A stretch of DNA of 11,973 nucleotides from Planctomycetaceae bacterium. GTDB taxonomy: Bacteria; Planctomycetota; Planctomycetia; Pirellulales; Thermoguttaceae. The notes beneath the pieces were generated by a model. That model saw only the letters and a list, made by a program, of their open reading frames with translations. It did no database searches and had not been told where the DNA came from. The DNA is taken from the NCBI GenBank assembly GCA_031278315.1, contig JAITKS010000126.1, forward strand, positions 1 to 11,973, read 5' to 3'. Both the position numbers and the translations under genes were made by a program. This document shows, in pieces, positions 1 to 6,732 of this stretch; the first letter of the stretch is position 1; every line of letters begins with the position of its first letter.

Positions 1-53
1 ATTTTAGATTTTAGATTTTAAATTTAAGAGAATTACTAAAAAATATTTTAGCT

Positions 54-129
54 GGGAACGCAGGCGTCCCGCCTGCATCTTTTTTGTACAAAAAACGCCT
101 AAAGATGCGGTCGAGACGATCGTGTTCCC
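54..129. repeat. REPIN-like inverted pair of 26-nt palindromic repeats
   Basis: Two 26-nt arms (54-79 and 104-129) face each other. Both begin GGGAAC on their own strand and end GCATC, with a shared CGTC.CG core; the middle is divergent. The left arm contains a perfect hairpin, GCAGGCG-TCC-CGCCTGC (60-76). The 24-nt spacer contains the perfect palindrome TTTTTTGTACAAAAAA (80-95). Two REP-like units in inverted orientation are the definition of a REPIN. No associated transposase gene is in the window. The left hairpin is followed by six T on the + strand, so it might also stop transcription in that direction. Confidence 0.6.
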
Positions 130-131
130 GC

Positions 132-160
132 AAAAAAATAAATTATTCCACTGAAATATT
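132..160 (-). terminator. Probable rho-independent terminator of the SulP gene
   Basis: On the minus strand, 18 nt after the SulP stop codon, AATATTTCAGTGGAATAAT folds into a 9-position stem with one mismatch, one G-T pair and a single-base centre (142-160). It is followed by TTATTTTTTT (141-132). The stem is AT-rich and weak. The palindrome belongs to the same small family as those at 1985-2003 and 8876-8894. Confidence 0.45.
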
Positions 161-177
161 ACAATTTTTTTTATTTT

Positions 178-1902
178 TTACTTTTTATTTTTTACTTTGT
201 TTTTTTCTATTGTTAACTCTTTTTCTACAATTTCAGCGGCGGCTGGTAACGCTTCAACAATCGTGTTGAAAATATGCTCACTTCCGATTTTTTCTAATAA
301 TCCATACTTTTTCATGACATTCATCGGCTGCGGTTTTACTCCGCTTAATAGAATAGTCATATTAGTTCTTGCGGCTCTTACTAATAATTCTTCCAACACA
401 TTTACACCCGTTAAATCCATCATTGGTACGTTTCTCATTCTTAAAATAATAACCCTACACTGTATCCCCGCAATCGATACCTGAAATTTCGACGCTGCCC
501 CAAAAAAGAACGGTCCATATATTTCATAAACATGCACCCCATCCGGAACTTCAAATAACCGTAACGCAAACGGGTCTTCATCCGGATCATCATCACAAAG
601 TTTGTATAACCTGTTGTCCATCGAACCCGTATCAAACATCCCCTCCATTCTCCTCATAAATAAAAACGAAGCCAGAATCAAACCAACCGGAATCGCAATC
701 GTTAAATCAAGAAAAACAGTTAACAAAAACGTAATCAACATAACCGAAACATCACTCTTCGGCGCACGAAAAATTACCTTTGAACATAATCGATATTGAC
801 TCATATTAATCGCCGTCATAATCAAAATACCCGCTAAAGCTGCTAACGGAATTTTCGCTGCATACTTTCCGAAAAATAAAACAATCACAAAAAGCGTAAC
901 AGCATGAATCAATCCCGCAACCGGCGTCCTGCCTCCATTGCGTATGTTTGTCGCAGTCCTTGCAATTGCACCAGTTGCCGGTATGCCGCCAAAGAAAGGA
1001 ACAACAATATTCGCTATTCCTTGCGCTGCCAACTCCGTATTCGAACTATGTTTCGTTCCTATCATACCGTCAGCAACAACCGCCGATAAAAGAGATTCAA
1101 TCGCACCAAGCATCGCAATCGTTACAGCTGCACTGAAAATCGGAGATATCGCCGACCAGTCAATTTCAGGTACAGATATTTGAGGCATCCCTAACTTCAA
1201 CTCTGTCGGTTGCTGACCTACAGTCTGCCCTATCGTATCAACAGGTAACTTAAATATCATTACAATTAACGTGCAAATTAAAACCGCAAATAACGAACCC
1301 GGAACCCGCTTTGTTATACACGGCGAAACTAGAATAATAAAAATCGATATCACAGCTATTAACGCCGCCCACAAATTAATAGAATCACAATACTCATAAA
1401 AGAAAATCAATTTACCAATAAATTCAGACGGAACTTTTACACCCTCCTCCCAAGAAAAACCAAATAACTCCGGCGTTTGAGAAGCCATAATGACAACAGC
1501 AATTCCCGCCGTAAATCCTAACGTTACCGGATACGGAATATATTTTATCAAACTGCCCATGCCGGAAAATCCCATAATCACTAAAAGAACTCCAGCAATA
1601 ATAGTCGCAACACAAAGACCTTGCACGCCCTGAGCCTGCACTATTCCATAAACAATTACAATAAACGCACCCGTCGGCCCGCCTATTTGTACTCGCGAAC
1701 CGCTAAATAAAGATACAATAAAACCTGCTATTATAGCCGTATAAAGACCCTGCTCTACCGAAACACCAGACGCCAAACCAAATGCAATCGCAAGCGGTAA
1801 AGCTACTATTCCAACAATAATACCGGCAATAAGATCATTAAAAAATTGACGTAACGTGTAACCCTCACGCAATACGCTCAAAAGCTGCGGTTGAAAAACC
1901 AT
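178..1902 (-). CDS. SulP-family inorganic anion transporter with C-terminal STAS domain
   Basis: The 574-residue length and layout fit the SulP family (SLC26-like; sulfate, bicarbonate or other anions) of inner-membrane transporters. The first ~430 residues are a chain of hydrophobic helices. The N-terminal signature is clear: ALPLAIAFGLASG at 34-46, QGLYTAI at 51-57 and QIGGPTGAF at 72-80. A cytoplasmic STAS domain follows at about 448-552, with the conserved D-[LS]-T-G loop as DLTG at 496-499. The highly charged KNKVKNKK tail ends the protein. Substrate cannot be read from the sequence: there is no neighbouring carbonic anhydrase (which would suggest bicarbonate) or sulfur-assimilation gene. 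The ATG at 1902 has no clear Shine-Dalgarno, but it sits at the right distance before the first helix. The gene appears monocistronic, with a terminator-like hairpin just after its stop. Confidence 0.93.
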   Translation of the reverse strand: MVFQPQLLSVLREGYTLRQFFNDLIAGIIVGIVALPLAIAFGLASGVSVEQGLYTAIIAGFIVSLFSGSRVQIGGPTGAFIVIVYGIVQAQGVQGLCVATIIAGVLLVIMGFSGMGSLIKYIPYPVTLGFTAGIAVVIMASQTPELFGFSWEEGVKVPSEFIGKLIFFYEYCDSINLWAALIAVISIFIILVSPCITKRVPGSLFAVLICTLIVMIFKLPVDTIGQTVGQQPTELKLGMPQISVPEIDWSAISPIFSAAVTIAMLGAIESLLSAVVADGMIGTKHSSNTELAAQGIANIVVPFFGGIPATGAIARTATNIRNGGRTPVAGLIHAVTLFVIVLFFGKYAAKIPLAALAGILIMTAINMSQYRLCSKVIFRAPKSDVSVMLITFLLTVFLDLTIAIPVGLILASFLFMRRMEGMFDTGSMDNRLYKLCDDDPDEDPFALRLFEVPDGVHVYEIYGPFFFGAASKFQVSIAGIQCRVIILRMRNVPMMDLTGVNVLEELLVRAARTNMTILLSGVKPQPMNVMKKYGLLEKIGSEHIFNTIVEALPAAAEIVEKELTIEKNKVKNKK

Positions 1903-1935
1903 GATATGTTTAAACTGTAATTTGTTTAATTATGT

Positions 1936-1983
1936 TTGATTTGAATTGAATTGATTTGAATTGATTTGAATTAAATTGAATTG
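1936..1983. repeat. AT-rich tandem repeat (10-nt unit) upstream of the SulP gene
   Basis: The unit TTGATTTGAA occurs exactly at 1936-1945, 1951-1960 and 1961-1970. A TTGAA half unit lies at 1946-1950 and a variant, TTAAATTGAA, at 1971-1980. The array ends 34 nt before the SulP start codon, so it lies in the probable promoter or leader region, where copy-number change could alter spacing. No convincing -35/-10 pair was found in or around it. Confidence 0.7.
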
Positions 1984-1984
1984 T

Positions 1985-2003
1985 AATATCTCAGTGGGAT
2001 ATT
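1985..2003. repeat. Short palindrome, copy 1 of a dispersed family
   Basis: AATATCTCAGTGGGATATT has nine-base arms around a central G, with one G-T pair. It matches AATATTTCAGTGGAATAAT (142-160, minus strand) at 16 of 19 positions and closely resembles 8876-8894. It lies directly beyond the T-run of the terminator at 2004-2052. Confidence 0.55.
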
Positions 2004-2052
2004 AAAAAAAACAAGTAACAACCCGCTAACAATAATAGCAAGTTGTTACTTG
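2004..2052 (-). terminator. Strong rho-independent terminator after the PEP-CTERM gene
   Basis: CAAGTAACAAC (2012-2022) pairs perfectly with GTTGTTACTTG (2042-2052). Inside it GCT (2025-2027) pairs with AGC (2037-2039) across a 2x2 internal loop. On the minus strand the stem is followed at once by eight U (2011-2004), the classical arrangement. On the plus strand seven T occur a few bases later (2058-2064), so it may act in both directions. It lies about 120 nt past the PEP-CTERM stop codon; the sequence between (2053-2171) is AT-rich and shows nothing else recognisable. Confidence 0.8.
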
Positions 2053-2171
2053 TCGCCTTTTTTTATGGCAAATAAAGGAAAGTTTATATTTTTTTGTTTG
2101 TCAATATTTCAGTATTCAGATTAACTAATTATCTAGTTTAATTTTTTTTCTTCGTATTGACAAATTCTACT

Positions 2172-3377
2172 CTATGCTGATTTCTTGCTCATTAACTTTT
2201 TTCGTAATCCGAGACCAGCAATTCCAATTCCTACAATTAACAACGTAGCCGGTTCAGGAGTTTCACCTCCGCCGCCGCCTTCACCGCCGCCGCCGCCTTC
2301 ACCGCCGCCGCCTTCACCGCCGCCGCCGCCGATTATCGATGCGGTGTTTTGATAAACATCTGCCGAAAGACTAATAAATGACATACTGTCGTTATAAACA
2401 TAACTCTCTATTCCGCTATATTCAAACGGAATACCAAGCAACATAAACGAAATATTATTGTTGCCCGATACAAGTAAATCTTGAACTTTGCTAAGGTCTA
2501 ATTCAAATTGATGTTGACTCGCATAATCATAATTTGCATTAAGCATGTCTTCACTTAAAAAATATTGACTCGCATCTAAAAGCGTACCGTTGAGATAAAT
2601 TCCAAGCAATTCACCTAGAACCGCAAATGTACCATTTACATAATTATATGAAGCTGTAGCAGCGTCATTGATAAACCCTGTCGTAAATGCAACTATACCA
2701 GATTGAACCGGAACTGCACCAAGAGTTTTTAAATCATTATGACCAAGATAATCAATAGAACCGTCCGCATTATAAGTATATTGACCGGCTTCATCAAAAT
2801 AACCTCCGATATACGTTGTTATTACACCTGAACCATTTACAGCAAAATTCGATAATCCTCCCGCATTCATTGCTATATCACCCAATAAATCAGCCGTCGA
2901 AGTATAAATAACACCATCGGGTTTGGCACCAGTCGAACCTACGAAACCAGAAACACTCGGACCATAAGTAACACTCGGACTATACTCATGAGCAGCACTG
3001 CCGTATCCTTTAAGCGATTTTTCAACTGCCGCACGACGGGCATTTATTTTTGAAGAATCACCTGCCATATACTTGTCATATTCTGCAGCAAAGACATCAG
3101 TAACAGTAGCATGCCAATTTAAAGCTCGTGTATTGGTTCCGTCCGCGTATGCGTCCGAAGCTTCATACAGTCCATCAGCTAAACCGTTATGATCACTGTC
3201 AACAACAGTTCCTTCTACATTCGCACCATTTTCATTATACTTGCTAGTTATTGGTGTACCTGTTCCTATATAAATTGTATCAGCAGCAGCAATTCCTATA
3301 CAGGAAACTAAAATACCAATTGCGATTACAATACTCGCATATCTGGTATATTTGAAATTAATGTTTAAAGTTTTCAT
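2172..3377 (-). CDS. PEP-CTERM sorting-domain exported protein
   Basis: A 401-residue protein starting at the second in-frame ATG (3377), which has AAAGGA five bases upstream; the ATG at 3392 has none. An N-terminal signal peptide has positive residues to R12, a hydrophobic run at 14-32 and probable cleavage after AAA (32). A possible calcium loop, DSDHNGLAD, lies at 60-68 (thrombospondin-3/dockerin-like spacing). The middle (~70-345) is a Ser/Gly/Asn/Tyr-rich extracellular region I do not recognise. A 22-residue linker of Gly blocks separated by single Glu (350-371) leads to the sorting tail: PEPATLL at 374, a hydrophobic helix, then RKKLMSKK. Such tails are processed by exosortases at the envelope, usually in bacteria that make extracellular polysaccharide; no exosortase is in the window. 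The gene stands alone, with its own leader, promoter and terminator. Confidence 0.9.
   Translation of the reverse strand: MKTLNINFKYTRYASIVIAIGILVSCIGIAAADTIYIGTGTPITSKYNENGANVEGTVVDSDHNGLADGLYEASDAYADGTNTRALNWHATVTDVFAAEYDKYMAGDSSKINARRAAVEKSLKGYGSAAHEYSPSVTYGPSVSGFVGSTGAKPDGVIYTSTADLLGDIAMNAGGLSNFAVNGSGVITTYIGGYFDEAGQYTYNADGSIDYLGHNDLKTLGAVPVQSGIVAFTTGFINDAATASYNYVNGTFAVLGELLGIYLNGTLLDASQYFLSEDMLNANYDYASQHQFELDLSKVQDLLVSGNNNISFMLLGIPFEYSGIESYVYNDSMSFISLSADVYQNTASIIGGGGGEGGGGEGGGGGEGGGGGETPEPATLLIVGIGIAGLGLRKKLMSKKSA
2265..2330 (-). repeat. GC-rich Gly/Glu codon repeat in the PEP-CTERM gene
   Basis: Sixty-six bases encode Gly blocks of 5, 4, 5 and 5 separated by single Glu, using almost only GGC/GGT codons. 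The GC content contrasts sharply with the AT-rich gene around it. It is a flexible spacer between the extracellular domain and the PEP-CTERM tail, and a likely site of in-frame slippage. Confidence 0.85.
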
Positions 3378-3490
3378 TTCTTTCCTTTCCATTCTAACTT
3401 CTATTTTTTGTTGCGATTAGCAACATCTGGTTAAAAGATTACCGCCACGCACGGTAATCTACTCTTTTCGGCAGCAACTCATTGCGGCAC
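3378..3490 (-). promoter_or_regulatory. Structured 5' leader of the PEP-CTERM gene, with ribosome binding site
   Basis: Read on the minus strand, three hairpins follow one another. First, GCCGCAA-TGAG-TTGCTGC with one mismatch (3488-3471). Second, AGATTACCG-TGCGTGG-CGGTAATCT, a perfect 9-bp stem followed by TTTT (3460-3436). Third, GTTGC-TAATC-GCAAC (3424-3410). The Shine-Dalgarno AAAGGA (3388-3383) and ATG come next. The first hairpin begins where transcription is expected from the sigma-54-type promoter at 3499-3516. The leader could be an RNA-stability element or a control element; it does not match a riboswitch I can name. Confidence 0.5.
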
Positions 3491-3498
3491 ATCAATAC

Positions 3499-3516
3499 TT
3501 GCACAACTTATGCCAA
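3499..3516 (-). promoter_or_regulatory. Candidate sigma-54 (-24/-12) promoter of the PEP-CTERM gene
   Basis: The minus-strand sequence TTGGCATAAGTTGTGCAA keeps the invariant GG (3514-3513) and GC (3502-3501) with exactly ten bases between. It agrees well with the consensus TGGCAC-N5-TTGC. The expected transcription start is near 3490, at the head of the structured leader. Known biology adds weight: PEP-CTERM systems are often linked to the PrsK/PrsR pair and RpoN. No upstream activator site was identified. Confidence 0.5.
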
Positions 3517-3793
3517 TCTAGTTTTATATTTTTTTGTTAAATTGTAAAATACGACTAATCAATATCTTACAAAAAAACATTTTTCTGCCAAAACATAAAA
3601 TAAAATAAATGTAAACTTAACCTGTATAAATTTAACATGCAAATTAAAGCATCATGACCAAAATCAATACAGTGTTACTTGCTGATAATATATAGCCGCC
3701 AATTACAGGTTGCGATTAATTATAATATAAGTTACATTTTTTCATATAGGCGAATATTATATAGTAAAAAAATAAAAATCTGCTCAATATTGA

Positions 3794-3821
3794 TTGACAT
3801 CTTAATTTAACATTATAGAAT
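3794..3821 (+). promoter_or_regulatory. Candidate sigma-70-type promoter of the BatA-like gene
   Basis: TTGACA (3794-3799) is a perfect -35 box. It lies 16 bases before TAGAAT (3816-3821), a five-of-six match to the -10 box. Transcription would start near 3828, giving a leader of about 65 nt. In AT-rich DNA chance matches are common, but the -35 is exact and no other candidate in 3541-3892 is as good. The rest of that stretch shows no gene or repeat. Confidence 0.45.
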
Positions 3822-3892
3822 CGTAAAAAATTCGCCTGAGATATTGCTTTTTTAGAAATTACCATTAATTTTTTTTGTAAATTATTGCCTGT

Positions 3893-6298
3893 ATGCCGAC
3901 GTTAAATTTAGAATTACAAAATCCTTTTGCTTTATTTCTTTTGCTTTTTTTGATACCGGTTTTTTTGATTTATTTTTTGAAATCACGTTCTCAACGAATT
4001 ATTGTAACAACAAATATTTTTTGGCTTGAAGTTCTAAACCGTTATAGCAAGTCATATTTTTTTGAGCGGCGTCAATATTATTTTTTGTCTTTATTTTCGA
4101 GTTTATTTTTTGTGATATTGCTCGCTGCCGCATCTGTTGATCCTGTTTTGCAAACTTCCGAAAAAAATGTAAATCAACTTAAAACCGTAATCGTTTTTGA
4201 CAATTCGGCGAAAATGAATATCCAAAACGATTCCGGTAAAATTCTGTTCGGCGAAGCTATTGAAAAATTAATTCCGTTGTTAAATACAGTCTCATCAAAT
4301 CACCGGATTGCTATAATTTGTACAGTTGATAATAACTCAAACAACCGTACCGGTTCGTCTATTTTGACCGGATTTACAAACAACAAAAATGAATTAAAAC
4401 AAAAAATCAAAATAATTCACAACAGCAATATCCCCATTACAAAATTAAATGATTCAATTGAACTTGCCGAAAAACTAATCGAACATGACAATCTCTTGCA
4501 CGAAAATTCGGCGAATAATCGTAACGATAAATCAGATATTAGTTCTCATATTAGTTCTCAATCACGGATTCTTGTTTTGACTGCCGGCGAAATGTTAAAT
4601 CAATATCGGCGAAATAAAAATCACAGCGAAGAACAAACCGCAAACTCGAAATTGCCGGCAAATTTTTCAAAACCGAAAATTGAATTTTGTCTGTTCGGTA
4701 AAACGGTTGATAAAATGTACAAAAATATTGCAATAACAAATTTTCAATCGCGGTTATCATTTAATGATTTATCTCGGTATGAATTGTTTGCTGAATTGCG
4801 TAATTTCGGAAACGTTGTCATCAAGACACAATTAAAAATTTTTGTTGAAAATCAGCTTTCAGATGTAATTCCGATAGAATTGAATCCGCAAGAGACAAAA
4901 TCGTATTTTGTCAACAGAGAAATTACGCCGCCGAGAATTATTGATACAAAAAATACGCAAATCAGAAAAAGTCCCAACGCCGGATTAATAATTCGAGGTG
5001 AAATTGATATTAATGATTCGTTTGAATCCGATAACGCCGCATATTCGATTTTATCTGTTCCCAAGCTGCAAAAAATTTTGTACTACGGTGAAGACAATTT
5101 TTTTCTAATGAATGTATTGAAATCGTACTTGTTGCAGTTTCAGCGTAATATCAATATTGAGCGAATTACAGCAATTCCCGAAATCGTGCCGTTTGATTCT
5201 GTACTTGTTATAAATCGTAAAGTGCCGCCTCAATTGCCGACCGGTAACATGATAATTTTTGATCCGAAAAATAATTGTAATTTATTTGAAATCGGTGACT
5301 TAATATCCTCGCAGCAAGTTATAGGATTTAATTCTAGTGATTCTTCTTTGGTTAAATTTACACAATTTGACGGTATAGAATTATCAGGAGTTCATAAGTT
5401 GAATTTGAATAAATCAAAAGACAATAAAACACCGGTAATTTTACTTTCTACGGCAGAAAATTATCCTGTTTACTTGCTATGGAATTTCTGTAACGAAAAT
5501 GAAACCGATAAATTTATTAACATTGTCGATTCAACTGCAATTCAAACAACTCTTCCTGAATTAGATTCAAATTTAGATTCAACACTAGATTCAAAACTAG
5601 ATTCAAAACTAATATCCGAATCGTTTTTTACAGACAACAATAACAAAACCGATTTGAGATCAATATCACGAGTTTTGGTTTTTGCGGCAGATATTTTGCA
5701 AAGTGAATTTGTTTTGCGGGCGTCGTTTCCAATTTTGATAAATAATGCACTTAACTATTTTAGTAAAGCAGACACCGAACCGGAACAAAATTATAAAACA
5801 GGTGATTCGGCTGTCTTGAATATGGAAATTACATCAGATTGGGTAGAGTTGAAATCACCGGACGGCAAAATAAAAATCTTGCCCGTTTATTCAGATACAA
5901 AATCAACAATACGGACTATAACTACCGGAGAATTTAGAGAAATCGGAATCTATGAAATTTACGAAATTTACGAAAAAAATTTTGAAATCAAAGATACAAA
6001 ATCACAATCTGCCGCAACTGATAAATCTGATAAATCAAAATATTTGATCAAATATTTAGCATGCAATTTCGATAGTAATAAAATAAATGTAACGAATAAT
6101 TCTCAAGATAATTCTCAAATTAACGATATGAAATTAAAAGAATCTGTTATAGAAATTCCAGATAAAAACAAGAAAACAATTTTCGATTTTAACGATTTAT
6201 CTTTTTGGTTTTTATTTACTTCTGCGGCATTGGTTTTGATCATTTTTGATTGGCTTATTTTAAGCCGCTCTCACGTGAAAGTATCGAAAACAATTTAA
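3893..6298 (+). CDS. BatA-domain membrane protein with degenerate von Willebrand A domain
   Basis: An 801-residue inner-membrane protein. It opens with a BatA N-terminal region: an LQNPFALF motif and helix at 9-30, a second helix at about 62-80. A vWA-like domain follows (about 97-270), beginning TVIVFDNSAKM. A CARDB-like beta domain lies near 275-345, and a region resembling the GATase-like fold of related planctomycete proteins at about 390-560. One helix (771-790) precedes a short basic tail. The metal site is degenerate: the third DxSxS position is Lys107, and the usual later Asp motif reads LTAGE (229-233). Relatives usually sit beside a MoxR ATPase and a DUF58 protein; here the gene stands alone. 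The ATG at 3893 lacks a Shine-Dalgarno, but the family motif starts immediately after it. Several small in-frame duplications are present. The exact role is unknown. Confidence 0.8.
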   Translation: MPTLNLELQNPFALFLLLFLIPVFLIYFLKSRSQRIIVTTNIFWLEVLNRYSKSYFFERRQYYFLSLFSSLFFVILLAAASVDPVLQTSEKNVNQLKTVIVFDNSAKMNIQNDSGKILFGEAIEKLIPLLNTVSSNHRIAIICTVDNNSNNRTGSSILTGFTNNKNELKQKIKIIHNSNIPITKLNDSIELAEKLIEHDNLLHENSANNRNDKSDISSHISSQSRILVLTAGEMLNQYRRNKNHSEEQTANSKLPANFSKPKIEFCLFGKTVDKMYKNIAITNFQSRLSFNDLSRYELFAELRNFGNVVIKTQLKIFVENQLSDVIPIELNPQETKSYFVNREITPPRIIDTKNTQIRKSPNAGLIIRGEIDINDSFESDNAAYSILSVPKLQKILYYGEDNFFLMNVLKSYLLQFQRNINIERITAIPEIVPFDSVLVINRKVPPQLPTGNMIIFDPKNNCNLFEIGDLISSQQVIGFNSSDSSLVKFTQFDGIELSGVHKLNLNKSKDNKTPVILLSTAENYPVYLLWNFCNENETDKFINIVDSTAIQTTLPELDSNLDSTLDSKLDSKLISESFFTDNNNKTDLRSISRVLVFAADILQSEFVLRASFPILINNALNYFSKADTEPEQNYKTGDSAVLNMEITSDWVELKSPDGKIKILPVYSDTKSTIRTITTGEFREIGIYEIYEIYEKNFEIKDTKSQSAATDKSDKSKYLIKYLACNFDSNKINVTNNSQDNSQINDMKLKESVIEIPDKNKKTIFDFNDLSFWFLFTSAALVLIIFDWLILSRSHVKVSKTI
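4541..4564 (+). repeat. 12-bp in-frame direct repeat in the BatA-like gene
   Basis: ATTAGTTCTCAT is followed by ATTAGTTCTCAA, giving ISSH-ISSQ in the protein, in a low-complexity stretch of the vWA region. It is the simplest of several slippage-type duplications in this gene. Confidence 0.6.
5560..5611 (+). repeat. In-frame tandem repeat (LDSx) in the BatA-like gene
   Basis: A 12-bp unit, ctaGATTCAAAA and variants, is repeated four times and encodes LDSN-LDST-LDSK-LDSK at about residue 557-572. The last two units are nearly identical, which suggests recent duplication. A similar nine-base duplication (ATTTACGAA twice, near 5956-5973) encodes IYE-IYE later in the gene. Confidence 0.8.
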
Positions 6299-6437
6299 AA
6301 ATATACTTTTCACACTTTAAATTTCGGTATTCGTTTTAAACTAAAATCGCCCTGAAAGGGCAACAGGATTATAACCCGCCCCACTCGGGGCGGGTAAAAG
6401 CCCTCCTCCAAATCGGGCAGCCCTGAAAGGGCGGTAA
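6299..6437 (+). repeat. Palindromic element copy A (diverged)
   Basis: This copy starts at the base after the BatA-like stop codon. Its left part (aatatact...ttcggtatt.gttttaaac) aligns with the gene-side end of the 11356-11496 copy at roughly 80% by eye. It then has GCCCTGAAAGGGC (6349-6361), a perfect hairpin ACCCGCCCC-ACTC-GGGGCGGGT (6374-6395), and a second GCCCTGAAAGGGC (6420-6432). It has the same orientation as copy C. It is AT-rich outside and GC-rich inside, and probably limits read-through from the upstream gene. Confidence 0.8.
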
Positions 6438-6591
6438 GAAATAAATCCGCAATTAACAGATATTGTGAAGAATCCGACAAAAAACGACAAATAGCAATTC
6501 ATTCACGCATAAAATAAAATCACCCAGAAAGGGCGGTAAAAAATAACGACAACAATTATTGTTCCGTTTCCATTACGTTGGTTATGAGTCT
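6438..6591. other. Spacer between inverted element copies, with a decayed remnant
   Basis: No gene is visible here. At 6522-6540 ACCCAGAAAGGGCGGTAA repeats, with two changes, the right end of copy A (GCCCTGAAAGGGCGGTAA), and both continue into AAATAA. This looks like a degraded or partial further copy of the element. Confidence 0.5.
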
Positions 6592-6732
6592 CAATATCCG
6601 GCCGCCCTTTCAGGGCTTAGGTTTTTGGGGGATTTTACCCGCCCCGCTGGGGCGGGTTATAATCCGATCGCCCTTTCAGGGCTGGTATTGTTTAAAACAA
6701 ATACCGAATTTTCAAGTATGAATAGTATATTA
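6592..6732 (-). repeat. Palindromic element copy B, 141 bp, inverted with respect to copy C
   Basis: This is the reverse complement of 11356-11496, with 136 of 141 positions identical and no gap. It contains GCCCTTTCAGGGC (6604-6616), the perfect hairpin ACCCGCCCC-GCT-GGGGCGGGT (6637-6657), a second GCCCTTTCAGGGC (6670-6682), and an AT-rich palindrome with arms GGTATT and AATACC around GTTTAAAAC (6684-6705). Similarity ends abruptly at both edges. The right 15 bases run into the barrel-protein reading frame, so the element supplies the leader and the first codons of that gene. Confidence 0.9.

Noticed and set aside
84..269. 61-codon open frame on the + strand
   Set aside because: It runs through the REPIN-like repeat and antisense to the 3' end of the SulP gene, with Phe/Leu low-complexity composition.
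3390..3392. Upstream ATG as start of the PEP-CTERM gene
   Set aside because: The ATG at 3377 has AAAGGA at ideal distance, while the one at 3392 has none and overlaps that ribosome binding region.
3378..3490. Cyclic di-GMP (GEMM) riboswitch before the PEP-CTERM gene
   Set aside because: It would make sense for a matrix protein, but the conserved GEMM core and receptor sequences are absent.
6349..6682. CRISPR array made of GCCCTGAAAGGGC units
   Set aside because: Units occur in both orientations, are only 13 nt, and are separated by conserved rather than unique sequence. No cas gene is present.
6559..6717. N-terminal extension of the barrel protein
   Set aside because: These 53 codons read through palindromic element copy B and the spacer before it. 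The same DNA at copy C is non-coding leader, so coding here is unlikely.
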